Part shown: one piece after another, positions 35,900 through 44,887 of the stretch
Layout: each line of letters opens with the position of its first letter
Position numbering within the stretch: the stretch's first letter is position 1
Assembly: GCF_900185015.1 (NCBI RefSeq)
Contig: NZ_FXYD01000003.1
Span: 496,001-560,000, forward strand
DNA: 64,000 bases
Source of the DNA: Octadecabacter ascidiaceicola
GTDB lineage: Bacteria; Pseudomonadota; Alphaproteobacteria; Rhodobacterales; Rhodobacteraceae
Direction of reading: 5' to 3'
Position numbers and translations under genes: made by a program
The notes under the pieces: model-generated
The model's database searches: none
What the model was told of the DNA's origin: nothing
Seen by the model: only the letters and a program-made list of their open reading frames with translations

Positions 35900-36283
35900 A
35901 TGTTTAAAAATTTGGAAATTTTCCAGGCATCATATGCCATGGCACGCCATTCTGGCGCGCGGCAGGCCGTTACCGCGGCGAATATGGCAAACGCCGACAC
36001 ACCTGGATATCGCGCGCGTACGCTCGCGCCATTCGCTGAGAGTTATTCAACTGGAACGGACTCAAGTCTGCGTACGACACGGGCTCAGCACCTTTCTTCG
36101 AGCGCTATCGCAGGGTCTTCGACGGTTCAGTTTTCAGACGCAGAAGCGGCCCCGAATGGGAACTCCGTTTCGCTTGAACAAGAGATGGTTAACTCGGTCG
36201 AAATCCAACGCGAACACAACCGCGCGTTGGCGATCTACAAGCATTCACTAGATGTTTTGCGCATTTCGATTGGGAGGGGCTGA
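35900..36283 (+). CDS. flgB: flagellar proximal rod protein FlgB
   Basis: A 127-residue rod protein: MFKNLEIFQASYAMARHSGARQAVTAANMANADTPGYRART has the rod/hook N-terminal motif with ANADTPGY. The C-terminus SLEQEMVNSVEIQREHNRALAIYKHSLDVLRISIGRG is the matching helix. ATG 35900 with GAGGGAGAAG upstream was chosen over the in-frame reading from 35873. It is first in a nine-gene rod/ring operon and is two bases from flgC. Confidence 0.94.
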   Translation: MFKNLEIFQASYAMARHSGARQAVTAANMANADTPGYRARTLAPFAESYSTGTDSSLRTTRAQHLSSSAIAGSSTVQFSDAEAAPNGNSVSLEQEMVNSVEIQREHNRALAIYKHSLDVLRISIGRG

Positions 36284-36285
36284 GT

Positions 36286-36678
36286 ATGGCTGATTTCTCG
36301 GATGCTATGCGGATCACATCGAGCGGAATGCGGGCACAAGCAGCGCGATTGCGCCATGTCTCAGAAAACATCGCGAACGCTGATACGCCCGGTTACCATC
36401 GGAAAACGATCAGCTTTGCTGCTGAAGTCGAGTCCGGCCAAGAAACTGGTGCTGTACAAACAGGGCGAATGCGCTTGGACCGATCGGCGCTTGATCAAAT
36501 CTATGACCCCTCGCACCCGTTGGCAAATGCGGACGGGAACTATGACGGTTCAAACGTCAATCTCCTCATTGAAATTGCGGACGCGCGTGAAGCGCAGCGC
36601 AGTTATGAGGCCAACCTAAAATTGTTCGATCAGGTGAGGCAAATGTCGACATCCCTGATGGATTTGCTCCGCAGATAG
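36286..36678 (+). CDS. flgC: flagellar proximal rod protein FlgC
   Basis: A 130-residue rod protein. ADFSDAMRITSSGMRAQAARLRHVSENIANADTPGYHRKTI carries the family N-terminal helix and ANADTPGY motif; the C-terminal DAREAQRSYEANLKLFDQVRQM is the paired helix. DPSHPLANADGNYDGSNVN is a typical FlgC loop. It forms the rod with FlgB, FlgF and FlgG. Confidence 0.96.
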   Translation: MADFSDAMRITSSGMRAQAARLRHVSENIANADTPGYHRKTISFAAEVESGQETGAVQTGRMRLDRSALDQIYDPSHPLANADGNYDGSNVNLLIEIADAREAQRSYEANLKLFDQVRQMSTSLMDLLRR

Positions 36679-36690
36679 AAAGGTAGAATT

Positions 36691-36978
36691 ATGGAAATCA
36701 GATCAAACCCAGTCGCGCAGGCCTATGCCGCCAACAAACCAGCAACGGCGCCGGACCCAACGTCGAATGCCGGAAACGCGTTCGGAAAAGCCGCCACCGA
36801 TTTCATTGACACGCTTAGACAAAGCGAACAAACGGCGATGTCGGCAATGTCAGGTGGGGCGGATCCACATGCGTTGGTTCAAGCACTCGCTCAGACCGAA
36901 CTTGCCGTTGAAACGGCCGTAACGGTGCGTGACAAAGTCGTAGAGGCCTATCAGGAAATTCTTCGGATGCCTGTCTAA
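36691..36978 (+). CDS. fliE: flagellar hook-basal body protein FliE
   Basis: A 95-residue helical adaptor. FGKAATDFIDTLRQSEQTAMSAMSGGADPHALVQALAQTELAVETAVTVRDKVVEAYQEILRMPV is the standard FliE pattern of two helices ending in 'R.k...AY.ei..M.v'. It links the MS ring and export gate to the rod. The stop is immediately followed by fliQ. Confidence 0.95.
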   Translation: MEIRSNPVAQAYAANKPATAPDPTSNAGNAFGKAATDFIDTLRQSEQTAMSAMSGGADPHALVQALAQTELAVETAVTVRDKVVEAYQEILRMPV

Positions 36979-37245
36979 ATGGACGATGCGCTTTTCTATG
37001 ACACGCTACGTCAGGGCCTTTGGATCGCGACGCTTGTCTCGCTTCCGATCTTGTCAGTCGCACTATTGGTTGGTCTTGTGATTGGCCTCTTTCAGGCGCT
37101 GACTTCCATTCAGGAAATGACGTTAACCTTCGTTCCAAAACTCGCCGCAATTGTGAGCGTGTTCTGGGTCACGATGGGGTTCATGACCGAGACGTTGGTT
37201 TCGTATTTCAAGACGACACTCGTTCCAATTATCGCTGGGGGCTGA
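36979..37245 (+). CDS. fliQ: flagellar export gate protein FliQ
   Basis: An 88-residue protein with two TM helices: LWIATLVSLPILSVALLVGLVIGLFQALTSIQEMTLTFVPKLAAI contains the family core 'GL..aifQA.TqiqE.tl.fvPK', then VSVFWVTMGFMTETLVSYF. It forms the FliPQR core of the export gate. fliP and fliR are in other units of the same locus. It starts directly after the fliE stop. Confidence 0.96.
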   Translation: MDDALFYDTLRQGLWIATLVSLPILSVALLVGLVIGLFQALTSIQEMTLTFVPKLAAIVSVFWVTMGFMTETLVSYFKTTLVPIIAGG

Positions 37246-37248
37246 TCA

Positions 37249-37965
37249 ATGGAAAATGCAACATACACGGCCCTTACGCGGCAATCAGGTTTGATGAACG
37301 AAATGCGGATTGTTGCGAATAATATCGCGAATCTGTCCACGACCGGTTTCCGTTCAGAAGGCGTCATTTTCGCGGAACACGTCAAGGCGCTCGGTCCGAA
37401 TGATCCGTCGTTGTCGATGGCGACTGCATCCGCACGCGAGACGCTTTCGTCCCAAGGCACGCTAACCCAAACCGGTGGTTCTTTCGATCTTGCGATTGAA
37501 GGTGACGGGTTCTTTTTGGTCGCGACCCCGCAGGGCGAGCGGTTGACCCGCGCAGGTGCATTCACGCCGAATGAGAACGGCGATTTGGTAACACCAGAGG
37601 GATACAATGTGTTGGATGCGGGCGGCGCGCCTGTGTTTGTCCCACAGGGTGCAGGTCCCGTCGGGATTGCGCCAGACGGAACAATAAGTGCGGGCGGCCA
37701 ACCTGTTGGCCAGATCGGACTCGTAAACCCGATTAATCTGGCGGGAATGGTGCGCGAGGATGGCGTAAGGTTTCGCGCTGATGATGGACATGAACCCGCT
37801 CTCGAAGGGCGGATGCTGCAGGGTTTTGTCGAGGAATCAAACGTCGACCCAGTTCTGGAAATCTCACGCATGATTGAAGTTCAACGCGCCTATGAGCTTG
37901 GCCAAAGCTTTCTCGACAAAGAAGACGAACGTATTCGAAGCGCGATCCGTGCGCTCGGTAAGTAA
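37249..37965 (+). CDS. flgF: flagellar proximal rod protein FlgF
   Basis: A 238-residue rod protein. The N-terminal TALTRQSGLMNEMRIVANNIANLSTTGFRSEGVIF has the NNIANLSTTGF motif; SFDLAIEGDGFFLVATPQGERLTRAGAF is the conserved core; the C-terminal SNVDPVLEISRMIEVQRAYELGQ is the paired helix. It sits three bases after fliQ and just before flgG. Confidence 0.94.
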   Translation: MENATYTALTRQSGLMNEMRIVANNIANLSTTGFRSEGVIFAEHVKALGPNDPSLSMATASARETLSSQGTLTQTGGSFDLAIEGDGFFLVATPQGERLTRAGAFTPNENGDLVTPEGYNVLDAGGAPVFVPQGAGPVGIAPDGTISAGGQPVGQIGLVNPINLAGMVREDGVRFRADDGHEPALEGRMLQGFVEESNVDPVLEISRMIEVQRAYELGQSFLDKEDERIRSAIRALGK

Positions 37966-37986
37966 CCCCATTCAGGAGGCATAAAG

Positions 37987-38772
37987 ATGCGAGCCCTTAG
38001 AATAGCTGCCGCTGGTATGGCGGCCCAACAAACCCGCGTTGAAGTGATTTCAAACAACCTCGCGAACATGAGCACGACTGGATACAATACGCGCCGCGCC
38101 GAGTTCGCAGACTTGCATTATCAACAAATGCAACGACCAGGGACGATAAACGCCTCTGATGGCACGGTTCTGCCAACTGGCGTTCAGCTGGGCCTCGGGG
38201 TTCGCCCCACGTCGGTTACCGTCATGCTTTCGCAAGGGTCTCTCGCGGCAACGGGTGGTGACCTTGATATCGGTATTGAAGGCAACGGATACCTTGAAGT
38301 TACGCTTCCTGATGGCCGTGCCGCATACACGCGAGACGGTGGTTTAAAGCGTACTGGAGATGGGTTGATTGTTACATCGGATGGCTACCCAGTCGTCCCA
38401 AACATCACAATTCCATCCGACGCTCGGTCGATATCAATTAACTCCGTAGGAGAGGTTTACGCCTACTTTGTTGATCAGGTTGAACCGCAATTATTAGGGC
38501 AGTTCACGTTGTCCGGCTTCACGAATCCGAAAGGATTGGAGGCTATCGGGTCGAACCTGTTTCTAGAAACACCTGCTTCGGGGCCGTCGGCAGTGACCAC
38601 TCCCGGGCAAGACGGATTAGGAGTATTGCGGCAAGGATATCTTGAAGACAGCTCCGTTGACCCAGTTCGCGAGATCACGGACCTTATCAAAGCCCAACGA
38701 GGCTACGAACTGAACTCAAAAGTCATCTCCGCGGCAGATCAAATGCTGGGTGCGATGGTGCAAATCCGATGA
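37987..38772 (+). CDS. flgG: flagellar distal rod protein FlgG
   Basis: A 261-residue rod protein: MRALRIAAAGMAAQQTRVEVISNNLANMSTTGYNTRRAEFADLHYQQM is the FlgG signature, and DSSVDPVREITDLIKAQRGYELNSKVISAADQML the C-terminal helix. TGGDLDIGIEGNGYLEVTLPDG is the core. AGGAGGCATAAAG gives a strong ribosome binding site. It overlaps flgA by four bases. Confidence 0.96.
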   Translation: MRALRIAAAGMAAQQTRVEVISNNLANMSTTGYNTRRAEFADLHYQQMQRPGTINASDGTVLPTGVQLGLGVRPTSVTVMLSQGSLAATGGDLDIGIEGNGYLEVTLPDGRAAYTRDGGLKRTGDGLIVTSDGYPVVPNITIPSDARSISINSVGEVYAYFVDQVEPQLLGQFTLSGFTNPKGLEAIGSNLFLETPASGPSAVTTPGQDGLGVLRQGYLEDSSVDPVREITDLIKAQRGYELNSKVISAADQMLGAMVQIR

Positions 38773-39185
38773 TCCGCTTATTCGCGTTCTTTATTGCGCT
38801 GGCTGCGCCAGTTTCTGCGGATACCATTGTCGCGGCGCGTACGATACCAGCCCGCAGCTTGATTGGAGCCGATGACGTATTGATACGAGACGTCGATATT
38901 GCTGGGGCGCTAACCACTCCTGATTTGGCTATCGGGAAAGAAACACGCGTGGCGCTATATGCAGGGCGTCCGATCCGCGCGGGTGATATCGGACCACCCG
39001 CAGTTATCGAACGCAATCAAATCATTACCCTCGTGTATCAGCGAGGCGGTGTCGTGATTTCCACCGAAGGTCGCGCACTTGATCGCGCTGGTCCTGGTGA
39101 CGTGATTCGCGTGATGAATTTGGCTTCCCGATCAACAGTGAGCGCGCAAATTGATGCGACGGGCACTGCATTAGTTAACCGTTAG
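38769..39185 (+). CDS. flgA: flagellar P-ring assembly chaperone FlgA
   Basis: A 138-residue periplasmic protein with a signal peptide (IRLFAFFIALAAPVSA, 2-17). The SAF/FlgA domain shows as TIVAARTIPARSLIGADDVLIRDVDI, LAIGKETRVALYAGRPIRAGDI and the C-terminal AGPGDVIRVMNLASRSTVSAQIDATG. It is shorter than enteric FlgA (about 220) because it lacks the N-terminal domain. It assists FlgI ring assembly; flgI is 15 kb away in this locus. Confidence 0.92.
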   Translation: MIRLFAFFIALAAPVSADTIVAARTIPARSLIGADDVLIRDVDIAGALTTPDLAIGKETRVALYAGRPIRAGDIGPPAVIERNQIITLVYQRGGVVISTEGRALDRAGPGDVIRVMNLASRSTVSAQIDATGTALVNR

Positions 39186-39194
39186 GAGTTTTGC

Positions 39195-39929
39195 ATGCGA
39201 ACCACCACAGTAGTTATGCTGGCGACACTGATGTTGATAACCGCCTGCGCACGCATGCGTGAGGTAGGCAGCCCCCCTGAATTTACACCGCCCCAGGCAT
39301 CGCCCGAGGCGACAGCGATGCTGACCTATGGAATCACAAGCGACCTTGTGGTTTCCGAGCCCCGAGACGGAACGCCGTCGCTTTGGACGGGCGAGCGTGG
39401 ATCGCTTCTTGGTGACCGCCGAGCTGTGCAACGCGGTGACATTCTCACGGTGGTTATCAAAATTGATGACAGCGCGTCTATCTCAAATTCAACTGACCGC
39501 TCACGTAGCGGATCTGAAAGCCTTTCCATTCCAAACCTGTTTGGTGTGCCTCAGCGCATCGATGAAACGATGCCTGACGGTGCGAGTTTGAGCTCTGCGG
39601 TAAATCTAAACTCGAGCTCTTCGTTTGGTGGCGCTGGTTCCGTTCGGCGCAATGAGAAGCTTGAGCTACGGATCGCTGCAACGGTCGTTGATGTGATGCC
39701 CAACGGAGTGCTTTCTATCCAAGGTACCCAAGAAGTCCGCGTTAACTATGAAATGCGCGAGCTATTGGTATCCGGCTTTGTTCGCCCGGCGGACATCAGT
39801 CGGCAGAACGAGATCACGTATGACAAACTCGCCTCTGCACGGATTTCATATGGCGGTCGCGGCCAGATTTCAGACGTTCAACAACCCCGAATTGGTCAGC
39901 AAGTCGCTGACATTATCTTGCCCTTTTAG
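39195..39929 (+). CDS. flgH: flagellar L-ring protein FlgH
   Basis: A 244-residue outer-membrane lipoprotein. The lipobox ends LMLITAC with Cys at about residue 17. SLWTGERGSLLGDRRAVQRGDILTVVIKIDDSASISNSTDRSRS is the family core, and IQGTQEVRVNYEMRELLVSGFVRPADISRQNEITYDKLASARISYGGRG the conserved C-terminal half. It forms the bushing in the outer membrane with FlgI below. Confidence 0.96.
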   Translation: MRTTTVVMLATLMLITACARMREVGSPPEFTPPQASPEATAMLTYGITSDLVVSEPRDGTPSLWTGERGSLLGDRRAVQRGDILTVVIKIDDSASISNSTDRSRSGSESLSIPNLFGVPQRIDETMPDGASLSSAVNLNSSSSFGGAGSVRRNEKLELRIAATVVDVMPNGVLSIQGTQEVRVNYEMRELLVSGFVRPADISRQNEITYDKLASARISYGGRGQISDVQQPRIGQQVADIILPF

Positions 39930-39938
39930 GAGCGCACT

Positions 39939-40451
39939 ATGAAGAAACTGATCCTCCCAATAATTCTAATGCTTGTTGGTGTTGGCGGGGGCGTTGGGGC
40001 TGGTTTAGCTTTGATGCCTGCGCCAGAAGAAGAGGTGGCCGTCGCCATTTGTGTGGACGGTGAGGTCATGGACCCCTTACCCGAGCAAAGCGAACCGGTT
40101 GCTGAACCGGTCTCACTGGATTCACGGGAATATGCGCGCATGAACAACCAGTTTGTCGTTCCTGTCGTGGTGAACGATCGCGTAGCTTCGCTGATGGTCA
40201 TGTCGTTGAGTATTGAGGTCGAGGCGGGGGGCCAAGAAGCTGTGTTCTCTCATGAGCCCAGATTGCGGGACGCGTTTTTACAGGTGATGTTTGATCACGC
40301 AAATATTGGCGGCTTCAACGGCGCGTTTACGGCTTCATCAAACATGCGGATTCTGCGTGAAGCTTTGCAAGATGCCGCCGATCAGGTGATGCGCGGGCAC
40401 ATTACAGACGTCCTAATCGTGGATATCGTTCGTCAAGACGTCACCAACTAG
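39939..40451 (+). CDS. FliL-like flagellar protein (second copy)
   Basis: A 170-residue protein with an N-terminal TM segment (LILPIILMLVGVGGGVGAGLALM) and a periplasmic domain with ARMNNQFVVPVVVNDRVASLMVMSLSIEVEAG and a C-terminal GHITDVLIVDIVRQDV, the FliL arrangement ending in a hydrophobic strand. It differs strongly from the canonical fliL at 48.96 kb. FliL proteins are scaffold partners of the stator. It closes the flgB operon and its last 11 bases overlap the convergent fliJ-like gene. Confidence 0.75.
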   Translation: MKKLILPIILMLVGVGGGVGAGLALMPAPEEEVAVAICVDGEVMDPLPEQSEPVAEPVSLDSREYARMNNQFVVPVVVNDRVASLMVMSLSIEVEAGGQEAVFSHEPRLRDAFLQVMFDHANIGGFNGAFTASSNMRILREALQDAADQVMRGHITDVLIVDIVRQDVTN

Positions 40452-40815
40452 CACGCCGTGCTTTGGTTTGGCGCGCTTGCGCGACCGCATTCGCGTGCAT
40501 CTTCTTGGCGGCTTCAAGTTTTGAAAGTGCCGCGATCATATCACCTCGAATTTGCTCACGATCACGCATTGCCAGTGCCAATTCCTGATTAATGACTGTC
40601 TTGCGATCTTGAGCCCATGTGTCCCAACGCAAGTCCGCCCCCGCTCTGGTCGCGGCGCTAAGTGGTTCGGCGCGGACAGGGCGATCGATCTCTTGCAACT
40701 TTTCGTTCAGTTGATTGATGCGCTGTACGATCTTCGACATCTTCACTTGTTCGGTTTGGAAGGCCATCTCTAACAGCGGCAACAACCGTTTTGTGGCGTT
40801 CAATGCGCTAACCAT
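40441..40815 (-). CDS. coiled-coil flagellar protein, FliJ-like candidate
   Basis: A 124-residue, almost wholly helical, charged protein (LLEMAFQTEQVKMSKIVQRINQLNEKLQEI and ALAMRDREQIRGDMIAALSKLEAAKKMHANAV). Size, coiled-coil character and place directly after flhB resemble FliJ, the stalk-like export cofactor that binds FliI and FlhA, but no diagnostic motif proves it. Its start overlaps the flhB stop by one base and its end overlaps the FliL-like gene. Confidence 0.55.
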   Translation of the reverse strand: MVSALNATKRLLPLLEMAFQTEQVKMSKIVQRINQLNEKLQEIDRPVRAEPLSAATRAGADLRWDTWAQDRKTVINQELALAMRDREQIRGDMIAALSKLEAAKKMHANAVAQARQTKARRASW

Positions 40816-41891
40816 CAGCGGGCCGCCTTTCTGATGCGATCTGCAAACCGGATCGCCGCTGCAACCGGCTTAAACTGCTCGTTAGGTATTTGCTCACCAA
40901 TCACAACAGTCGCATAAAGTGCACGTGCTGTTGGCGGGTCAGAATGGATTGGAACGCCGTTTTCATTTGCAATCTCACGGATTTGCGCTGCGACAACGTC
41001 GACACCCTTAGCCACACATTCTGGCGCACCACCCCCTGTTCGGTTCCACTTTAATGCAACAGCGTAATGCGTGGGGTTAACGATTATAACGTCCGCTTCG
41101 GGTACGTCGCTCATCATTTGGTTCATCGCAATCGCGATGCCTTTCTGCCGGCGCTGTTGCTTCATCGCCGGGTCACCATCCGAATTTTTTGCCTCGTCTG
41201 TCAGTTCTTTTCGGGACATCCGGTTCTTCCGAAGATGTTCAGCCCGCTGCCATGTGAAATCAATAATCCCAAGGGTGAGTGCGATGATCAAAACAATCGA
41301 CATTAACGACGCACATAGGTCCAGTAGGGTTGCTATTACCTGGCGTGATGACAAAGCAATTGCGCCCATTATGTCCGGCAGACGGCCGAGCAAAAAAATG
41401 AACAGCACCGTCGAATACAAGATCAGCTTCGAAAAGCTTTTGCCAAATTCAAATAATCCGCTGCGGCCAAATTTGTTTTTCGCTTGTGAAATTGGCGATA
41501 TGCGCGAAGCCTTAAAAGCCAGTTTCGAGGGCGCAATAACGAAGCCGCGCTGCGCAATAATTGCGAGAATAACCAAAACTGCGGGAATGCTGAACCAAGG
41601 GCTAACCGCCGTTCCAACACCGAACATCAAACCACCCATCATTGGGGAACCATTCGCCGCAAACACCGCTGTGGAAATTGTGTCTGAATGCCCTAATAAA
41701 CCCGAAAGGATTTCCCCTAGTTTCACAAGGGAGAATGCGCCAACAGAAAGACCGGCAATAAGAATGCCCGCGTATGCGGCGGCCGTGTTCAGATCGGCCG
41801 AGCGAGCAAAATCCCCTTTCTTGCGCGCCTCGTCCAGTTTGTGTTGGGACGCTTCATATTGCTTATCATCGTCGCCGCTATCGTCGCTCAT
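40815..41891 (-). CDS. flhB: flagellar export switch protein FlhB
   Basis: A 358-residue export protein. Four TM helices occupy the N-terminal half, and the cytoplasmic C-terminal domain holds the autocleavage motif NPTH in ADVIIVNPTHYAVALKWNRT (about 268-275), with GVPIHSDPPTARALYATVVIGEQIP after it. The start KQYEASQHKLDEARKKGDFARS is typical. It switches substrate specificity from hook to filament with FliK. It overlaps fliR by four bases. Confidence 0.96.
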   Translation of the reverse strand: MSDDSGDDDKQYEASQHKLDEARKKGDFARSADLNTAAAYAGILIAGLSVGAFSLVKLGEILSGLLGHSDTISTAVFAANGSPMMGGLMFGVGTAVSPWFSIPAVLVILAIIAQRGFVIAPSKLAFKASRISPISQAKNKFGRSGLFEFGKSFSKLILYSTVLFIFLLGRLPDIMGAIALSSRQVIATLLDLCASLMSIVLIIALTLGIIDFTWQRAEHLRKNRMSRKELTDEAKNSDGDPAMKQQRRQKGIAIAMNQMMSDVPEADVIIVNPTHYAVALKWNRTGGGAPECVAKGVDVVAAQIREIANENGVPIHSDPPTARALYATVVIGEQIPNEQFKPVAAAIRFADRIRKAAR

Positions 41892-42661
41892 CGCGTGCCC
41901 CGAAATGGATCGAGTATAAACGTGCCCATGGCGTCCACCCAGATTGACAACATAAGCGGCGCGGCAAGCATTAGTAGTACTAGCCCGCCAGCGGTTATCG
42001 CAGGCGCACCCACAAATGCGACCATGAGTTGCGGCATCGCTTTGTTAATGACGCCCAGAGTTACGTTGTAAATCAGCGACGAGATGACAAACGGTGCAGC
42101 AAGTGTGAAACCCAGTGTAAAGGCGCGTGAAATTTCTGTGACGCCAGCGCGCGTCAGTACATCTGACGGGATGACGTTGCCCATCGGAACTAGGTTGTAA
42201 CTGTTGATCATAAATTCCGCGATCTGAACATGCAGGCCCATAATGCTTGCGAGCGCGAGGCCACCAATTACCAAAACGTGCCCCATCGCTGGTAGCGGGT
42301 CACCGCCAGCGCCACCGAATAGCTGGGACAACGATGTCGATTGAGCAGCGATAGAACCCGCGATCTGAAGTGCAAAGATGAATAAGCGCAACATGAGTCC
42401 TAAGAACAATCCGGTAAGTGTTTCGGCCAAGATGAGCCCAATGGTTTGCGATGCCGTAAGCACGGTTTCCAGGCCCGGGATCGCTGGTGCAACGATTGCC
42501 GTGAACGCCAATGCGAGCCCTAATTTCACTCGGGTCGGGACGGATTGTTCACCGAAGGCTGGTAGCAAGGCCATCATTGCGCCGACCCGCATGAAGACGA
42601 GAAACCCCGCCCAAAGAACGTCTTGGCTGATCGATGAAATTTCCGCCAACACTTCGATCAT
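41888..42661 (-). CDS. fliR: flagellar export gate protein FliR
   Basis: A 257-residue polytopic protein with about six hydrophobic segments. WAGFLVFMRVGAMMALLPAFGEQSVPTRVKLGLALAFT and the later LAAPFVISSLIYNVTLGVINKAMPQLMVAFVGAPA are characteristic of FliR/SctT. It joins FliP and FliQ in the export gate. It overlaps flhA and flhB by four bases each, so the three are translationally coupled. Confidence 0.95.
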   Translation of the reverse strand: MIEVLAEISSISQDVLWAGFLVFMRVGAMMALLPAFGEQSVPTRVKLGLALAFTAIVAPAIPGLETVLTASQTIGLILAETLTGLFLGLMLRLFIFALQIAGSIAAQSTSLSQLFGGAGGDPLPAMGHVLVIGGLALASIMGLHVQIAEFMINSYNLVPMGNVIPSDVLTRAGVTEISRAFTLGFTLAAPFVISSLIYNVTLGVINKAMPQLMVAFVGAPAITAGGLVLLMLAAPLMLSIWVDAMGTFILDPFRGTR

Positions 42662-44748
42662 GCGGGAACCAATCCGACGAGCGATGGTTTAGCGTCTACG
42701 CCGATTTCCTCAAAACTTAGCACTGGATTAGGGATACCTTTTGCCGTCAGGACCGTACGCAGAAAGCGGCGGCGTTTCATCGACGTCACGATCGCCGGGT
42801 ACGAGCCAGCTTCGCCCGCAGTTGTGACTTTTTCGGAGATCGCCGAAGCGAGGCGGTTAAATTCGTCTGGTGGCAGGGCGACATCGCCAAGCCCACGTTC
42901 GGAAGTGATTTGGTAGGTCGCAAACGTGTCCTCCCATTCAGGTGCAAGCTGAACGAGTGGGATGGTTCCATCAGGGCGGCGCATTTCGGCAACCAATTGA
43001 AAGCCCAGTCGTTGACGTACATGTTCCGCCACACCTTCTACACTAGGATAAAGTTGCCGACCTTCCGCTGTGGCCTCGATGATGAGGGACAGATTTCGAA
43101 TAGAAACACGTTCTTCCAAAAGCAGTCGAAGTACGGAAAGCAGCATATCGACAGGCACTTTTTCGGGGACAAGTTCATCTAACATTTTACGATTCGCATC
43201 TGACCTTGCGGTGTCACCGAGATTGCACATTTCATCCATCAACCGACGAAGTGCTTTTAGGGTCATGAGACGTGAGAAGTTCTTTTTGATGACCTCAAGG
43301 AGATGCGTTGCAAGCACTTCTGTCGGGTGGACCGTGGTCAAGCCATTAAGCGAGGCGGCGTCTTGATCGTCAGGGCTGATCCATCGCGCGGGCGCACCAT
43401 AAACAGGCTCCTTTACGTCTTGACCGTTCGGCGCAGGAGTTTCCGGGCCCGACAACAGAGTCAGCACGCGACCCGGCTGCAGTGTGTCGCGTACTTGTTC
43501 GACCCCCTGAACGAGAATTCTGTAGTTGCCGCTTGCGAGCGAAACATTATCCGTGAGGCGAATTTCGGGGAGCAACACCCCAAATTCGGTGGCGACATGA
43601 TTGCGCATATTGCCGATCCGAACATCCAATCCGACGCCGGGGTCCAGCACCATATCTACAAGATCCGGCGCAAATTCGACATGGATGTCGTCTAGATCGA
43701 GAAGGTCGCCAAGACTTTCACGAACAACTGGCGCGTCTGGCTTCGCCTTGGCGATCTCAGCTTCTTTGTCTCTACGTTCGGCGGCCTTCATCCCGTACCA
43801 AGCCGCGATACCAAGCGTTGCAGCGCCCGCGACGAATGGCAAAAAGGGTAAGCCCGGAACCAGCGCGAACATAAACATTAGCACACCAACAGTCGCGAGT
43901 GCCGCCGGGTGGCCGCCGAGTTGAGCAACAATTGTTAAATCAGTTGCACCGGTTGCGCCGCCACGGGCGAGTAGCAACGCCGCCGCTATTGAGATGATTA
44001 CGGAAGGGATTTGGTTTACTAGACCGTCACCAACCGTAAGAATCGCATAGGTTTCGAACGCGACGCCAATTGGCATCCCGTGAACGAACGCGCCCATGAT
44101 CAACCCCATCACGAGGTTCAAAGCCGTTATCAATAGGCCCGCAACAGCATCCCCTTTCACAAACTTTGAGGCGCCATCCAAGGACCCAAAGAACGTCGTT
44201 TCGGCCTGTTCGGTTTCACGTCTGCGCTTTGCCTCTGTGTGGTCAATCGCGCCAGCACTCATATCACTGTCAATCGCGAGTTGTTTCCCCGGCATACCAT
44301 CAAGGGCAAATCGAGCGCCTACTTCCGCCATTCGAGTTGCGCCCTTGTTGATAACAACAAAGTTAACAATCAGCAGAACACCAAAGACGACGAGGCCTAG
44401 GAAAACGCTACCTCCCATAACGAAGTCGGCGAACCCTTCAATAACATTCCCAGCTGCGCCGGTTCCGGTATGGCCTTCTCCGATAATGAGTTTGGTTGAG
44501 GAAACATTCAATGAAAGTCGTAGCATAAGCGACGCGAGTAAGATCGTCGGGAAGGCAGAGAAATCTAACGGGCGTTCAATAAACAAAGTGACCGTAAAGA
44601 TAAGGATTGCGAGGGCAAAAGAAGCGGCGAGCCCTATATCAAGCACCCATGATGGCATCGGCAGAATCATCATCACAATGATAGCCATGAGGGCCAACGC
44701 GAGCAGAATTGTCGGTTGGAATATTGTTCGAAGCGTCAGATCAGGCAT
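42658..44748 (-). CDS. flhA: flagellar export protein FlhA
   Basis: A 696-residue export-gate protein of normal length. The N-terminal half has about eight TM helices; FVVINKGATRMAEVGARFALDGMPGKQLAIDSDMSAGAID is the FHIPEP signature. The cytoplasmic half includes HVRQRLGFQLVAEMRRPDGTIPLVQLAPEWE and the C-terminal FLRTVLTAKGIPNPVLSFEEI. It docks chaperone-substrate complexes. There is a 139-bp spacer upstream, which may hold a separate promoter. Confidence 0.97.
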   Translation of the reverse strand: MPDLTLRTIFQPTILLALALMAIIVMMILPMPSWVLDIGLAASFALAILIFTVTLFIERPLDFSAFPTILLASLMLRLSLNVSSTKLIIGEGHTGTGAAGNVIEGFADFVMGGSVFLGLVVFGVLLIVNFVVINKGATRMAEVGARFALDGMPGKQLAIDSDMSAGAIDHTEAKRRRETEQAETTFFGSLDGASKFVKGDAVAGLLITALNLVMGLIMGAFVHGMPIGVAFETYAILTVGDGLVNQIPSVIISIAAALLLARGGATGATDLTIVAQLGGHPAALATVGVLMFMFALVPGLPFLPFVAGAATLGIAAWYGMKAAERRDKEAEIAKAKPDAPVVRESLGDLLDLDDIHVEFAPDLVDMVLDPGVGLDVRIGNMRNHVATEFGVLLPEIRLTDNVSLASGNYRILVQGVEQVRDTLQPGRVLTLLSGPETPAPNGQDVKEPVYGAPARWISPDDQDAASLNGLTTVHPTEVLATHLLEVIKKNFSRLMTLKALRRLMDEMCNLGDTARSDANRKMLDELVPEKVPVDMLLSVLRLLLEERVSIRNLSLIIEATAEGRQLYPSVEGVAEHVRQRLGFQLVAEMRRPDGTIPLVQLAPEWEDTFATYQITSERGLGDVALPPDEFNRLASAISEKVTTAGEAGSYPAIVTSMKRRRFLRTVLTAKGIPNPVLSFEEIGVDAKPSLVGLVPA

Positions 44749-44887
44749 AGACTACCCGATTTGCGATTTCTGATTTCAACGAATGCGAATGTAGCGAGCC
44801 TTCTGGCATCATAAATAACCCTGCACTTTTTCTAGCTGGTGATGCATGGGTAAGGCGTGATCCTTTCAAATTGGTAAGGATGGCCAG

